NCBI GenBank assembly: GCA_963772445.1
Contig: CAVYXK010000016.1
Location: 682,001 to 746,000, forward strand
Reading direction: 5' to 3'
Source of the DNA: CAVYXK01 sp963772445
GTDB taxonomy: Bacteria > Pseudomonadota > Alphaproteobacteria > Acetobacterales > Acetobacteraceae
Length of the DNA stretch: 64,000 nt
Shown here: positions 9,682 to 18,899 of the stretch, one piece after another
Layout: each line of letters starts with the position of its first letter
Numbering within the stretch: the stretch's first letter is position 1
Position numbers and translations under genes: made by a program
Notes under the pieces: model-generated
What the model was told of the DNA's origin: nothing
Databases searched by the model: none
Seen by the model: only the letters and a program-made list of their open reading frames with translations

Positions 9682-9915
9682 TATTATTTCGCTTGTTTCC
9701 ATGTCGCTCAGGCTTACATCTCGAAAGAACCGGAAGAAGTTCGAAATCACACCATGGTGCCCAGACGGAATTCTTCCGGCTTTCCAAAGAAGATCCGCGC
9801 ACAGATTCGAAGCTAAGGGTCCGCCGAGAAACAAACAAATCGTCTTTTGGAGCCCGATCGTCCGTGCGGGTCCCATGGTGCCTCAACTGGCACGGCCCCC
9901 TCCCCCAACCCCCTC
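9682..9915. other. Gene-free spacer between IS630 copy 2 and the IS4-like element
   Basis: I recognise no gene here. A short frame continuing from the IS630 right end shows no family resemblance. The last bases are a C-rich half-palindrome that was the target of the IS4-like element. Confidence 0.5.
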
Positions 9916-9925
9916 CCGCAAGGGG

Positions 9926-11311
9926 CTACCGGAGTCCCACAAGTGCGGAACGATTAGCCAGCATCCAGCCCTGCACCATGGCATCGAGGCGCTTGAGACC
10001 GCGGGCCATGGTCTTGGGACCGGGCGGCCGATATCCCTTGGAGGTGTAGCCGGACCAGCCTCCGAGGCGTGCGGCGATCCAGGCGTAATAAGCCAGCAAG
10101 GCAGGATCGAACGGGTTCTTCAACTTGTCGGTCGGCCCTTCGAGGGAGGCGCTGATCGCCCGTAGCGCCGGCAGTTCGGCGGGGTCGGCAACGTCCTCTA
10201 TGGACTGCCCCGTACTGCCGTCGCGACCGATCACCAGTTGCATGACCCGCACGGCGGCAATCAGCGCCACCGTCACCAGCTTCGCCAGGCTGAGCGGCGT
10301 CGTGATCTGCGAGGTCTCCACATCGACACCGTCCGTCTTCATCGTACGGAACAGCTGTTCGATGATCCAACGCAGCCGGTACCAGGCGACAATCTGCAGC
10401 GCCTCCGCCGCACCGCCCACCGCATGCGTGGTCAGCAGACACCAGTGTAAGGGTTGCTGCGCCGACGGTGGGGCGATCTCGCGCACATCCACCACCCGCA
10501 GGGTCAAGGTCGGCGCCAGGCCTGGCTCGGCGCGCAGTGGCCGCTTGATCGTGACCTCGCCGGAGCGCACCGCCACGACGGCGGTCCGCTCGGCCCGCGC
10601 CGGCTTGCCATGCCGGGCCGGCACCTGGATGGTGTGCTGTGTTACTGCTGACCAGGCGGCGCATCGCGCGAACAGTTTCTCATCGCCCTCGAGCGAGCGG
10701 TTCTGCGCGGCCCGCACCAACAGATGCACGTTGTCCGGCCGACGCGCGAACTGGTCATAGATGTCGCCCTCGCGGTCCTCGACCACAGTGATCATCGCCG
10801 CCTCCGCCAGCACCTCGCCGGCGGTCTCGGCGGCCGCCAGCCAGCGGCGAGACTCCTTCTCGTCGGCCGGGCGTGTCTTATGGTCCGTCACCGGGCCGTC
10901 GGTGCGGTTGATCACCGTGGCACCGACCAGCCCGATCAGCCCGCCCTGCTCGGCATCCACCGCAATCACCGGGTGCAGCAGCACGCCGATGTCGGTCCCG
11001 TTGCCGACCGTGCCAAAGCCGCGCTTGGCGCCGCTGTGGGGAGCGTAATTCAGCTCCGTGGTATCGGTGATCGCCAGGACGTGCCGCCCGACGGCGCGCC
11101 GGGCGGTCTGCCGGGCGGCATGCACCAGCATCTCGTGCATGCTGACCGCCTCGTTGTCGAGGAAACGCTGAAACTGGCGGGCTTGGCCGCGGCTGTCGGC
11201 CAATGCCGAGAGGCACATGGTGCGCTGCTTCTGCATCGCCCCCAGCAGGCTGTCGCCGACCGCGGCCAGGCGGCGATTGCCAAAGTGACCAAGCTGCGGC
11301 TGGTCGTTCAT
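9926..11311 (-). CDS. IS4-family transposase, IS50/Tn5-like
   Basis: The protein has 461 residues from the ATG at 11311; the frame is open further upstream to 11479 but that part is low-complexity and unlike the family. The N-terminal DNA-binding region (LGHFGNRRLAAVGDSLLG, then QFQRFLDNE) resembles Tn5 transposase, which has 476 residues. Catalytic DDE residues are D83 in ITDTTELNY, D179 in VVEDREGDIYD and E318 in the Y-(2)-R-(3)-E box YRLRWIIEQL. The gene is complete and fills the element between its inverted repeats. It should perform cut-and-paste transposition, and the visible 10-bp duplication shows it has done so here. Confidence 0.9.
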   Translation of the reverse strand: MNDQPQLGHFGNRRLAAVGDSLLGAMQKQRTMCLSALADSRGQARQFQRFLDNEAVSMHEMLVHAARQTARRAVGRHVLAITDTTELNYAPHSGAKRGFGTVGNGTDIGVLLHPVIAVDAEQGGLIGLVGATVINRTDGPVTDHKTRPADEKESRRWLAAAETAGEVLAEAAMITVVEDREGDIYDQFARRPDNVHLLVRAAQNRSLEGDEKLFARCAAWSAVTQHTIQVPARHGKPARAERTAVVAVRSGEVTIKRPLRAEPGLAPTLTLRVVDVREIAPPSAQQPLHWCLLTTHAVGGAAEALQIVAWYRLRWIIEQLFRTMKTDGVDVETSQITTPLSLAKLVTVALIAAVRVMQLVIGRDGSTGQSIEDVADPAELPALRAISASLEGPTDKLKNPFDPALLAYYAWIAARLGGWSGYTSKGYRPPGPKTMARGLKRLDAMVQGWMLANRSALVGLR

Positions 11312-11516
11312 GCAAATCGGCTCCGGTGGGTTGTTGGTCGGGAGCGAATCTGATTCGCAGGGGGCTGCAAAGGGGCCTGCCGGAGGGGCGGCGCCAGCCG
11401 GCTGCCGCCGCCCGTTCGGCGGGAGCCTCGAAAGATCGCTGATGCAGACTCGACCCGCCTCAAATCCGCTGCTCAGCACTCAGGAAAGTCAATTCGGGGT
11501 TGTGGGACAACGGTAG
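9926..11516 (-). mobile_element. IS4-family (IS50/Tn5-like) element with 10-bp target duplication
   Basis: The left end CTACCGGAGTCCCACAA and the right end (reverse complement) CTACCGTTGTCCCACAA form 17-bp inverted repeats with two mismatches. The 10 bp CCGCAAGGGG occurs immediately outside both ends (9916-9925 and 11517-11526), an exact target-site duplication in the size range of IS4 relatives. The rejoined target is a C-rich/G-rich palindrome (CCCTCCCGCAAGGGGAGGG), so the element entered an intergenic hairpin. The transposase stop codon TAG is formed by the first bases of the left inverted repeat. Confidence 0.85.
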
Positions 11517-11538
11517 CCGCAAGGGGAGGGGGCGCTCG

Positions 11539-12264
11539 CTACGGTGGGCCGGTGCAGGCGGGAGCTGGGGATTGCGGGGATCGCGCGGGCCATGCGGGAA
11601 ACGTGATGATGGGCTGGCCGGCAATGGGAATGGGAATGAATTTGGGGCTGCCGCTGGGGCTGCCAGCGGGATCGGCAGAGCGCCGCTTGCGTTGGTTCGG
11701 GAGCACGAAAGTGGCGAGATTGCCGCCGTAGTCGATGAGAGCGAGGCGCAGTTCGTCCGATGTCGCACGATCCATCTGTCCAGGCACGATGCCGAGATCG
11801 AGGCAGATCTCGACGAGGACGGCGCCGATCGGGCGGCGGCGGTCCTTGGCGAGGATTTCCTCGGGCGTGGGCAGGCGGGCGGGGCACGGATCCTCGGCCG
11901 CGGCGGCCGGCTTGGCGGCGTGCGGCTTGCGTGGGGACGGCAGGCGGATGGCCGTAGGCTTCAGGTCCTGGCCGCGGGCGGCACGCCGGCTGAGCCTGGC
12001 TTCGAGCGCGGCGGCGCGGAGCAGACCGCGGGCGATGCGGGCGAGGATCAGCGCGAGATCGCGGGTGCCGAAGGTTATGGTGAGGAAGGCGAAGCAGGGG
12101 AGGACGTGCGGGTCGGCGGCGTGCTGGCGCAGCGAGTCAGCGAGATTCTGGCCGTAGGCGATGAGCGTGCGGACGAGGCCGAGGACCTGGCCGATGCGCC
12201 CCGGCACAGCCCGACCGGGATCGGGTTGGGCGGCGGCGACCGGGCCGGCGGCGGCGTCGAACAT
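11539..12264 (-). CDS. Unknown protein behind a possible LexA box
   Basis: I do not recognise this family. From the ATG at 12264 it has about 241 residues. A helical N-terminal region (LALILARIARGLLRAAALEARL) is followed by an Ala/Pro-rich linker, a compact part reading PTPEEILAKDRRRPIGAVLV and ICLDLGIVPGQ then DELRLALIDYGGNL, and a Pro-rich tail. No signal peptide or membrane span is convincing. A TTG at 12300 is an alternative start. The IS4-like element lies just beyond the 3' end, its right target duplication being at 11517-11526. Immediately upstream are a TTGACA hexamer and GAAC-N7-GAAC, the arrangement of alphaproteobacterial SOS operators, so damage induction is possible. Coding status rests on frame length and codon use only. 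Confidence 0.5.
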   Translation of the reverse strand: MFDAAAGPVAAAQPDPGRAVPGRIGQVLGLVRTLIAYGQNLADSLRQHAADPHVLPCFAFLTITFGTRDLALILARIARGLLRAAALEARLSRRAARGQDLKPTAIRLPSPRKPHAAKPAAAAEDPCPARLPTPEEILAKDRRRPIGAVLVEICLDLGIVPGQMDRATSDELRLALIDYGGNLATFVLPNQRKRRSADPAGSPSGSPKFIPIPIAGQPIITFPAWPARSPQSPAPACTGPP

Positions 12265-12279
12265 GAACGGAACAAGAAC
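12265..12279 (-). promoter_or_regulatory. Possible LexA operator (GTTC-N7-GTTC)
   Basis: On the minus strand the sequence reads GTTC-TTGTTCC-GTTC, the direct-repeat SOS box known from alphaproteobacteria. It lies directly before the ATG at 12264 and 15 bp after a TTGACA hexamer (12300-12295). Eight fixed bases are expected about once per window by chance, so only the position makes it notable. Confidence 0.4.
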
Positions 12280-12299
12280 ATAAAACGCGCGCAATGTCA

Positions 12300-12958
12300 A
12301 GGAATATTTTCAGGGGGCGCGCCGACGTGCGGTGGACCGCGGTGCGTGAGGTGGACGCACTGGACCACGGCTGTCCGGTTGAATTTTTCACTGGACGAGG
12401 CGTACCCCTTGATTTTCCTCGCTCGCCAAAGCGGCCGCCGTCGGTCGAGAGATAGGCACAGGATTTGCGCGCATTCGCTGGGTTGGCTTTGTGTCGCCGG
12501 CCGGTCAACGGGTCCGTCATCGTCTGTCGGCAGCATTGCAAAAGAGAGATTCTAAAACGCAGATTTAATGCCAGCGAACCTGTCCAATGACTGGTCTCGT
12601 GAAGGGTTCTAGACGCCGGCCCGTGCCAGTGGCTAACTCCTCGCCGCCGGCGTCCGGAACCCTTCACGAGAGCAGAATGGCCGCTTTCGGGTGTGCAACA
12701 GCGACAATGAGACGCTCGTTTAAGGAGATTGCCGAGAGCAGATTCCGACCCAACGCAGAACGTTCGTCGGGCAGGAAGGATGTCACAGGCTGCGTCGCGC
12801 AAAGCTGGCTTAACTGATATTCCGGAGTCTGCGGTGGCTAGCCGGGCTTGATACCCCGGGATTCCTGCATAAAAAGTCGTATCAGATTCGGTATGTTGCT
12901 TGCAGCAAGATGCTTTTCGTCCTCAACGCTGTCGAGGCATCCGCGGCCTACAGCTCGC
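12300..12958. other. Gene-free interval
   Basis: I found no convincing gene here. It contains the long inverted repeat at 12597-12671. Confidence 0.5.
12597..12671. repeat. 25-bp near-perfect inverted repeat with 25-nt loop
   Basis: The left arm (12597-12621) begins CTCGTGAAGGGTTC and ends GACGCCGGC. The right arm (12647-12671) is its reverse complement with two adjacent mismatches (TA against CG). The structure could be a strong RNA hairpin, a protein-binding site or the end-to-end remnant of a small mobile element. Confidence 0.7.
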
Positions 12959-15900
12959 TCATTCTAACTCGGCGAGCAGCATCTTTGCCGCTTTGAGATT
13001 GGGGGTGGCGAAGCCCTCGGTGAACCAGCCGTAGACCGGGGCGAGCAGAGCACGCGCTTCCGCCCGCCGGCCTTGCTCACCCCACAGCCGGGCGAGGCTC
13101 ATCGCGCCACGCAATTCCCACAGCTTGGCCTCCTGCTCTCGGGCGATGCTCAGCGCCCTGCGATACAGTTCCTCGGCGGCCTCGGCATATCCCTGCCGCA
13201 GCAGCAACTGGCCTTTGTGCCTGTACAGCTCTGCTGCGAACCAGCGCTCCCCTGTCCTTTCGATGATCTGCAGTGCGTCATCCACCAGAGTCGCGGCCTC
13301 TTCGATTTGCCCGGCGATCTCACATGCCTTGGCCAGGAGGGCGGTAAAATAGGGCATCCACAACTCGGACCCGGTGCCGCAATAAGTCGCCAAACCGCGG
13401 CGAATGAGCGACATTCCCTCCACCACCTCGCCACGTCTGATCTGGCCCCACCCGCGATAGAGTGCTCCTATCGCACCCCAAAGTGCGAAACAATGTTCGG
13501 TCGTCACCGCAATCAGCTCGTCTGCCCGCTCAATCAGGGCTGCATCGTCTCCCGCGAGCGATTGCCGGAAGGCGTCAGCTGCTAAGCTCCCAGCCAAAGA
13601 CACCGCATGACCCAGCCTCCGAGCCTCGGCAATCGCTGCGCTGCACTGTGCCGACGCCTGGTCGGGAAAGCCGAGACAGAAAAGAGCAATCCCAAGACCG
13701 CCTGTAAGGTTTACATGGATCCCGGCCTGATGGACAAGGGTGCGGCGGCAGATTGGGTCATAAAGCCCAAGGACCGCTTCGTAATGCGCTCGGCATGATC
13801 CAAATCTGCCGGCAACCAGCAGGCTTTGTCCGGAAGAGCCGTGACCCACAACAAGCCCGGCAGAATCGTTGCGCTGGCGGCTTAGACGCAGCAAATCCTC
13901 GTCCGAGCGCAGTGCCAGATCGAGTTCGCCGCGGTACAGGTGATTACGAGACTGCCCGTAGGGTATGTGAAGAAACTCTAAGGGGAAACCGAGCCGCTCC
14001 CATAAATCTCGTGCGCGAGCATAAACCTGGCCCGTCTCCAGCGCGGCGAAGCCTTTGACGGCTTGCAACACCGGACCCAATGCACTCAAAAACTCGAGTT
14101 CCTGTCGTTGTCGCTCGGCGGTGTCGGGCAAAAGCACCAGCTGGTCTAACCCCTTTCGCAATTGCACGGCGGCTTCTGCCATCGCCGAGCGGGCGACGGA
14201 TCTTCGACCGGCCTTGCCCCAGTAGGTAACGGATTTTTCAACGAGCCCGGCCTCGGCATAATGCTGCGCGAGCAGCTCGGGCTGGCTTTCTATGATCTCG
14301 GGAGAATCGGTTTCGAGCGCTTCGGCGATCCGCGCATGCAATTGCTGCCGAGCATTGCGCAGCAGGCTGCCATACGCCGCGTCCTGCACCAGCGCGTGCT
14401 TAAAGCTATAGATCGCGTCGGGCGGCGTGCCGTGCTGGAAGACCAGCTCGGAAGCAACGAGCCGGCCCAGCGCGGTTTGCAGCTCGCCCTCGGGAAGGCG
14501 GCAGACGGCGCGCAGCAGCGCATAAGGAAACTGGCGCCCGATCGCCGCGCCGACCTGCGCAATCGGCCGCGCCGATGCCAGGCGGTCGAGTCGCGCCAAC
14601 AGCGAGGCATGCAGAGTCATAGGGATCGCAAGCGGCTGCAACGGGCGGTCGAGCACGTAGCGATCGTCCTCCTCGCGCAGCAAACCTCTCTCCAAGACGC
14701 TCTTGGTCAATTCCTCGATAAACAGCGGCACGCCGTCGGTGCGCTCGGCGATCTGCACGACGACCTCTTCGGGCAACGTCTTGCTGCCGGCGATCTGCGC
14801 TATCAAAGCGGTGCGGTCACGCTGGTCGAGACGGTTGAGAGCCACCATGCTGACCTGCGGCTGGCCGGTCCAAGGCGGCTGGAACTCGGGGCGGAACGTC
14901 ACGATCAGCAGCACCGGCAACCTGCGGACACGCTCGACGGTGAGGTCGAGCAGCTCCCGCGAGGTGGGATCGAGCCAATGCGTGTCCTCGAATACCGTAA
15001 CCACCGGCATTTCGTGCGCCAGACCCTCGAGCTGGCGGTTCAACGCCTCCAGCGTCCGTTCCTTTTTCCGCTGCGAACTGAGATTTGGCAGAGGGTGGCG
15101 CTCCGAAGCCGGCAATGACATGAGATCGGCGAGGAACGCCACATCCTCGTCCGCAGGGGCAGCGCGGGCCAGCAAGGCTACGAGTTTCTCCAACTTTGAA
15201 GCGGGAGGATCATCGCGTGCGAACCCGGCCGCGCGGCCGAGTTGGTCGATGACCGGAAACAACGCGCTGTCCTGGTGATAAGGCGAGCAGAAATAGCGCA
15301 GGCGGAGATGCGGCTCGGCGTGCAAGCGGTCTTCAAATGCCGCGGTGATGCGCGACTTGCCGATGCCCGCCTCGCCCGAGACCAGTATGATCTGGCCGTT
15401 GCCCGCCTTGGCGCGCGCCCACCGGCGCAGCAGCAGCTCGATCTCTTCGTCGCGCCCAACCAGCCGGGTCAATCGCGGCTGTCTCCGAGACGCAGCGCCG
15501 AAAGTCCCCGATTGTCTCGCGCAAGTCTTCGAGACCCGTGCCGCCAACTCCCGCCCCCACGCCGACCAGTTCGCAAGAGAGAGCGGTGATCTGGCGACGT
15601 TCGGCTTCACCATGCCAGATCGGCGCGGCGTCCGGCGGGGCGTCGACCTGCGGTGGCGCCGCTGTGACGGAATTCTCCTCTCTGGCGACGACCGGTCCGA
15701 CGAAACGATAGCCGCGACGCGGCATGGTCTCGATCCAGCGGTCCCCACCGGGCGCCTTGCCCAGCGCCCGACGCAGCGCCGCGATCTGCACGGGGAGATT
15801 GCTGTCCTCGACCGCCCGGCCGGGCCAAGCGGCCTCGATCAGCACATCTTTCGAAACCAGCGCGCCGGGCTTTTCAACCAGTGCCCGCAGTAAGGCAACG

Positions 15901-15995
15901 GCTCGCCGCCCGAGCGCTACGGGCTCGCTGCCGTGGAGCAGCACACCGCTAGGCGTGTCCAGGCGAAATGGACCCAACTCATAGATGTCCATCAC
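12959..15995 (-). pseudogene. Winged-helix / AAA ATPase / TPR regulator, frame-broken after loss of its cyclase-like domain
   Basis: From 15995 the first frame gives an OmpR/PhoB-type winged helix (residues 1-105, ending RRGYRFVGPV). The beginning of an adenylate-cyclase-like domain follows (ERRQITALSCELVG, then LEDLRETIGDFRRCVSETAA). The frame then slips. The AAA part starts in another frame at about 15475 (LTRLVGRDEEIELLL) and is intact to the stop at 12959: Walker A SGEAGIGKSR, Walker B FEDTHWLDP and a long TPR-rich half. The roughly 130-residue cyclase core normally between these parts is missing, so a deletion and the frameshift coincide. Such proteins are large signal-sensing transcription regulators. 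As read, only a DNA-binding stub and an orphan ATPase/TPR frame remain. Confidence 0.75.
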
Positions 15996-16044
15996 GTCTC
16001 GATGTTAACCGCCTTTCAGGGAAATTTCCTATCTTTTTGCCTCG

Positions 16045-16458
16045 TCAGAAGAATCTGTGGGCGACGTGGGGTTCCGGCAGCTTACCAAGTGCATGATACA
16101 AGGCGATTTCGGTGACGTGGAACGTACGGAACCCGTAGGATTTTCGCATGGTCAGTTTCGCCTTGTTGTTCAGACCCTCGACCACACCGCTGGAGAGCTG
16201 CTTCCTGGCGCGGAAGTAGTTCAGGATCAGCGCGCGGTGCGAGCGTAGCGTCCTGGCGATCTTCTTCATCGGCTCGATGCGGGAGCGCATGACCTGACCG
16301 CACCATTCATCCAGGAACTTGCCGGCCCAACTCGGCGAAGCATAGTCCCAGAACTGCTGGAAGTCCTCCTTCGTTCGGCTTTCGGCGCAATGTCGCGCCT
16401 TCTCGTAAACGAACCCAGGAAAGTGCTGGTAGTGGTTCAGCAGGGAGATCAGCCGCAT
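16045..16458 (-). pseudogene. ISL3-family transposase with internal deletion
   Basis: About 137 codons are open from the ATG at 16458. The first 29 residues (MRLISLLNHYQHFPGFVYEK and on) look like the extreme N terminus of ISL3 transposases. The rest, from KEDFQQFWDYASPSWAGKF to the end, is the C-terminal part, including FRARKQLSSGVVEGLNNKA and the MRKSYGFRTF box. Everything between, including the zinc-finger region and most of the catalytic core, is missing, yet the junction is in frame. The family's usual length is about 400 residues. No transposition activity is expected. Confidence 0.75.
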
Positions 16459-16543
16459 GGCAGCGGGACCCAAAGGAGTTGCCGGCAGACGTGACAGCGT
16501 ACCGGCGCAACGGGCTGCTGCCGATCCCTTGCAGACCTGTTGT

Positions 16544-16911
16544 CCGGACCTCGATCAGTGGCCTCGCAGCTGGGCGTATGAGGCGCGCGATATTCCGCCT
16601 GGCCGGCGGATGGTGGAATGCTTCAAGCCGTTCCTGCGCGACCTGCTGGCCTTGCAGCTATCACGCCAAACCTTGCGCCGACACCGTGACAACGTCTGGG
16701 CTCTCGGCGGTGAGGTCATCAGCCGATTGCAGATGGACAGCGACCTCCGGAGGCGGCCAACAAGCAGGTCGTCCTCACCCTCATCGGCGACGATGGCGGG
16801 CCGCTGCTCTCCCATGGTCAGTCCGACACCGCGCAGCGCTCCTTCGACACGACCTGCCGCAAGTTGTTCCGCTTCCTGACAGACCCTGAGATCAGCCGCG
16901 ATGAGGCGTAA
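16544..16911 (+). pseudogene. Conserved hypothetical protein, 5'-truncated and frameshifted
   Basis: Frame 1 reads PDLDQWPRSWAYEARDIPPG, then LSRQTLRRHRDNVWALGGEV. After a one-base shift near 16756-16765 it continues NKQVVLTLIGDDGGPLLSHG, then FDTTCRKLFRFLTDPE, and stops at 16911. Both halves recall one conserved hypothetical family of about 130 residues often found near mobile DNA. I know no function for it. No start codon with a ribosome-binding site is seen, and an ISL3 relic lies directly upstream. Confidence 0.5.
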
Positions 16912-17104
16912 AGATGCCTGCCGTGGTGGCGGATGATATCTCCGCTTCTGCCGATGTGGCGGCTGTGGGGTTGTGGGCAACGCGCTTGTGTTGTCCACAA
17001 ATCCACCAGCCGGCCGGCTGAGTGATAAAACTAGCCCTCGGTATACCCCCGAAGCACCCACAGTTTCCGCTCTCGCAAGTCCAGAGTTCCGGAGGAATTT
17101 CGGC

Positions 17105-18505
17105 TCAGGAGGCTAGGCGGAAGGCCTCCATTTTATTGGTGTCCTGTCGTTCGATGACGAATTTCGCGAAGGTGTTGCTCGGGGTGGCATTCAAGAGAAA
17201 TTCCGGCAGGCTCTGGCGCAGGGCATTGGCCACGACCAGCTCCGAGGGCGGGATGCCGGGCCGAATGGTTCGCAGCCAGGAGCCGAAGGAATTCCAGACG
17301 GCCTGAGGGAAGGCGACGGCCAGATACTGAAGCAGTCCCTGGCAGACGACACCCGCCTGGATGAAGACGTGGTAGGCGTGGAGCTTGCGTTTGACGGCGT
17401 TGCGGTATTCCAGCAACTCACGATGGAGATGTTGATTGCCACTGCGGCGGCGCAGCGGCTTCATGTCGGACATCCAGAAATGGTAGGTAAACGAACCGAT
17501 CAGCCGCACCGCCTGCTTGAACGTGTGCTCGATCTTGAAGCGCAGACCGTACAGGCGAATGATCTCGATAGCCTCCAAAGAGGTGTCGGTGCACATCAGG
17601 AGGCACGAGCCTCTTACTGGATGAATCACCGCCACGAAGCGCACGAGTTGACCGGCCGGGCGCCACAGCAGGTCGCGGACCCGATACTGGATGGTCACCT
17701 GGTGCTCGCCGTAGACGGGACTTTCGGCCTGTTGGAAGCCCTTGGGGTCTTCCAGCAGGGATCTGAGCTTGACCTTGCTGCCATAGACTCTGGGCCGGCC
17801 TCTCTTCCGCGGGCCACGCTGCTGGTGGGCGGTGTAGGCGACGGCGTTGGACTTCACCCGCGTGACCAGGTGGTTGTTCTCCTCGAGCAGGCCGGTGACG
17901 ATCTTGCGCGCGGCATAGTAGGCGTCGGCGACGAAGTAGAAGGGTTCTGCGATGGCGACGATCCCGAGGAGCGCAAGCATCTTGTCGAGCAGGGTGCGGC
18001 GATCGCGATTGGACCACACCAACCCTTCGTGGATTCGCATGGCGAGCGGCACGGCGAAGACGCTGGCTGCGGCCTGAACGAGCACGCTCACAGCCTGGAG
18101 GGAATGTCCCATGATGAATTCGGGCTTGGTGTTCGACTCGAACTGCTGATGCAGGAGTTTGACCGCCGGCATCTTGCGCCCGCGCTTTGGGATCTTGATG
18201 CCGTCGCCGACCACGATACACCTTCCGTTGATGCGCAGCGGCTGCGGGAATAGCCGCAGCACCACCTGGGTCCACAGCGCCGCGAGCCGATCGAGCTTCA
18301 CGGCGGGGCTGTGAAAGTGATCGACGAGCTTGTTGTAGAAGCGAGCCTCGAGCTTCAGCGCCCGCACGAGGCTGGTTACGCCCAGCAGTTCCGTCCGCAC
18401 CGTGAAGCCTGCCACGGCGGTGGCGAACCACAGGAAGGTGCGCAGACGCGAGAACGCCGGACGCAGCAGCCAAATCGCATTCCACCAGGGCATCCACAGC
18501 GGCAT
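17105..18505 (-). CDS. IS4-like DDE transposase
   Basis: The protein has 466 residues and is apparently intact. A DDE fold is indicated by D101 in VVGDGIKIPKRGRKMP, D194 in YFVADAYYAARK and E326 in the C-terminal box YGLRFKIEHTFKQA. These spacings suit the IS4/IS1634/IS701 group, with a beta-strand-rich insertion between the second D and E. It is the only transposase in the 17072-19305 element. It is transcribed away from two passenger genes, with a 53-bp divergent promoter region. The ATG at 18505 gives the longest sensible product. Confidence 0.85.
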   Translation of the reverse strand: MPLWMPWWNAIWLLRPAFSRLRTFLWFATAVAGFTVRTELLGVTSLVRALKLEARFYNKLVDHFHSPAVKLDRLAALWTQVVLRLFPQPLRINGRCIVVGDGIKIPKRGRKMPAVKLLHQQFESNTKPEFIMGHSLQAVSVLVQAAASVFAVPLAMRIHEGLVWSNRDRRTLLDKMLALLGIVAIAEPFYFVADAYYAARKIVTGLLEENNHLVTRVKSNAVAYTAHQQRGPRKRGRPRVYGSKVKLRSLLEDPKGFQQAESPVYGEHQVTIQYRVRDLLWRPAGQLVRFVAVIHPVRGSCLLMCTDTSLEAIEIIRLYGLRFKIEHTFKQAVRLIGSFTYHFWMSDMKPLRRRSGNQHLHRELLEYRNAVKRKLHAYHVFIQAGVVCQGLLQYLAVAFPQAVWNSFGSWLRTIRPGIPPSELVVANALRQSLPEFLLNATPSNTFAKFVIERQDTNKMEAFRLAS

Positions 18506-18558
18506 CGGGCCCTCTCGATTCTGTTGCCAGCATAGTATAGCACTGGTATGCTAAACCT

Positions 18559-18877
18559 ATGACAAACAAACGCCTGGCAGTGATCAGAAAGCGCATTGGA
18601 AGCATCAAGGCGCAGCTGGCCGGCATTGAAGACATGCGGCCCGGATCGCTCACCCGCCAGTACTAAGGATCCAGAGAACCGGAGGGGACCCTACTACCAG
18701 CTCAGCTACACGCGGCAGATGAGGAGCCGGACCGAATATGTTCCGCGCGACTATCTGCCCGAGGTGCGGCGTGAGATCCGCAACTATAAGCGCTTCAAGG
18801 CGCTCACCGCCCAGTGGATCGCCTTGAGCATCGAGCAGAGCCGCTTGATGATGAAGCGAGCCTTGCGACGGCAATGA
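18559..18877 (+). pseudogene. DUF6788-like transposon passenger, +1 frameshift at a UAA
   Basis: The first frame encodes MTNKRLAVIRKRIG, then DMRPGSLTRQY, and stops at TAA (18664-18666). Skipping one T there (TAC-T-AAG-GAT) continues as KDPENRRGPYYQLSYT and TEYVPRDYLPEVRREI to the stop at 18877. The joined product of about 106 residues matches my memory of DUF6788 proteins, which often neighbour transposases. The role is unknown: a basic, partly coiled-coil protein that may assist transposition (inference). Either a one-base insertion inactivated it or a +1 recoding event makes the full protein; the first is simpler. Confidence 0.6.
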
Positions 18878-18899
18878 CCCGCGGTGCTATCCTCATCCG

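Noticed and set aside
12959..15748. A 929-codon protein starting at 15748
   Set aside because: Its first 90 or so codons are antiparallel or out-of-frame readings of the winged-helix gene; the real domain starts at about 15475.
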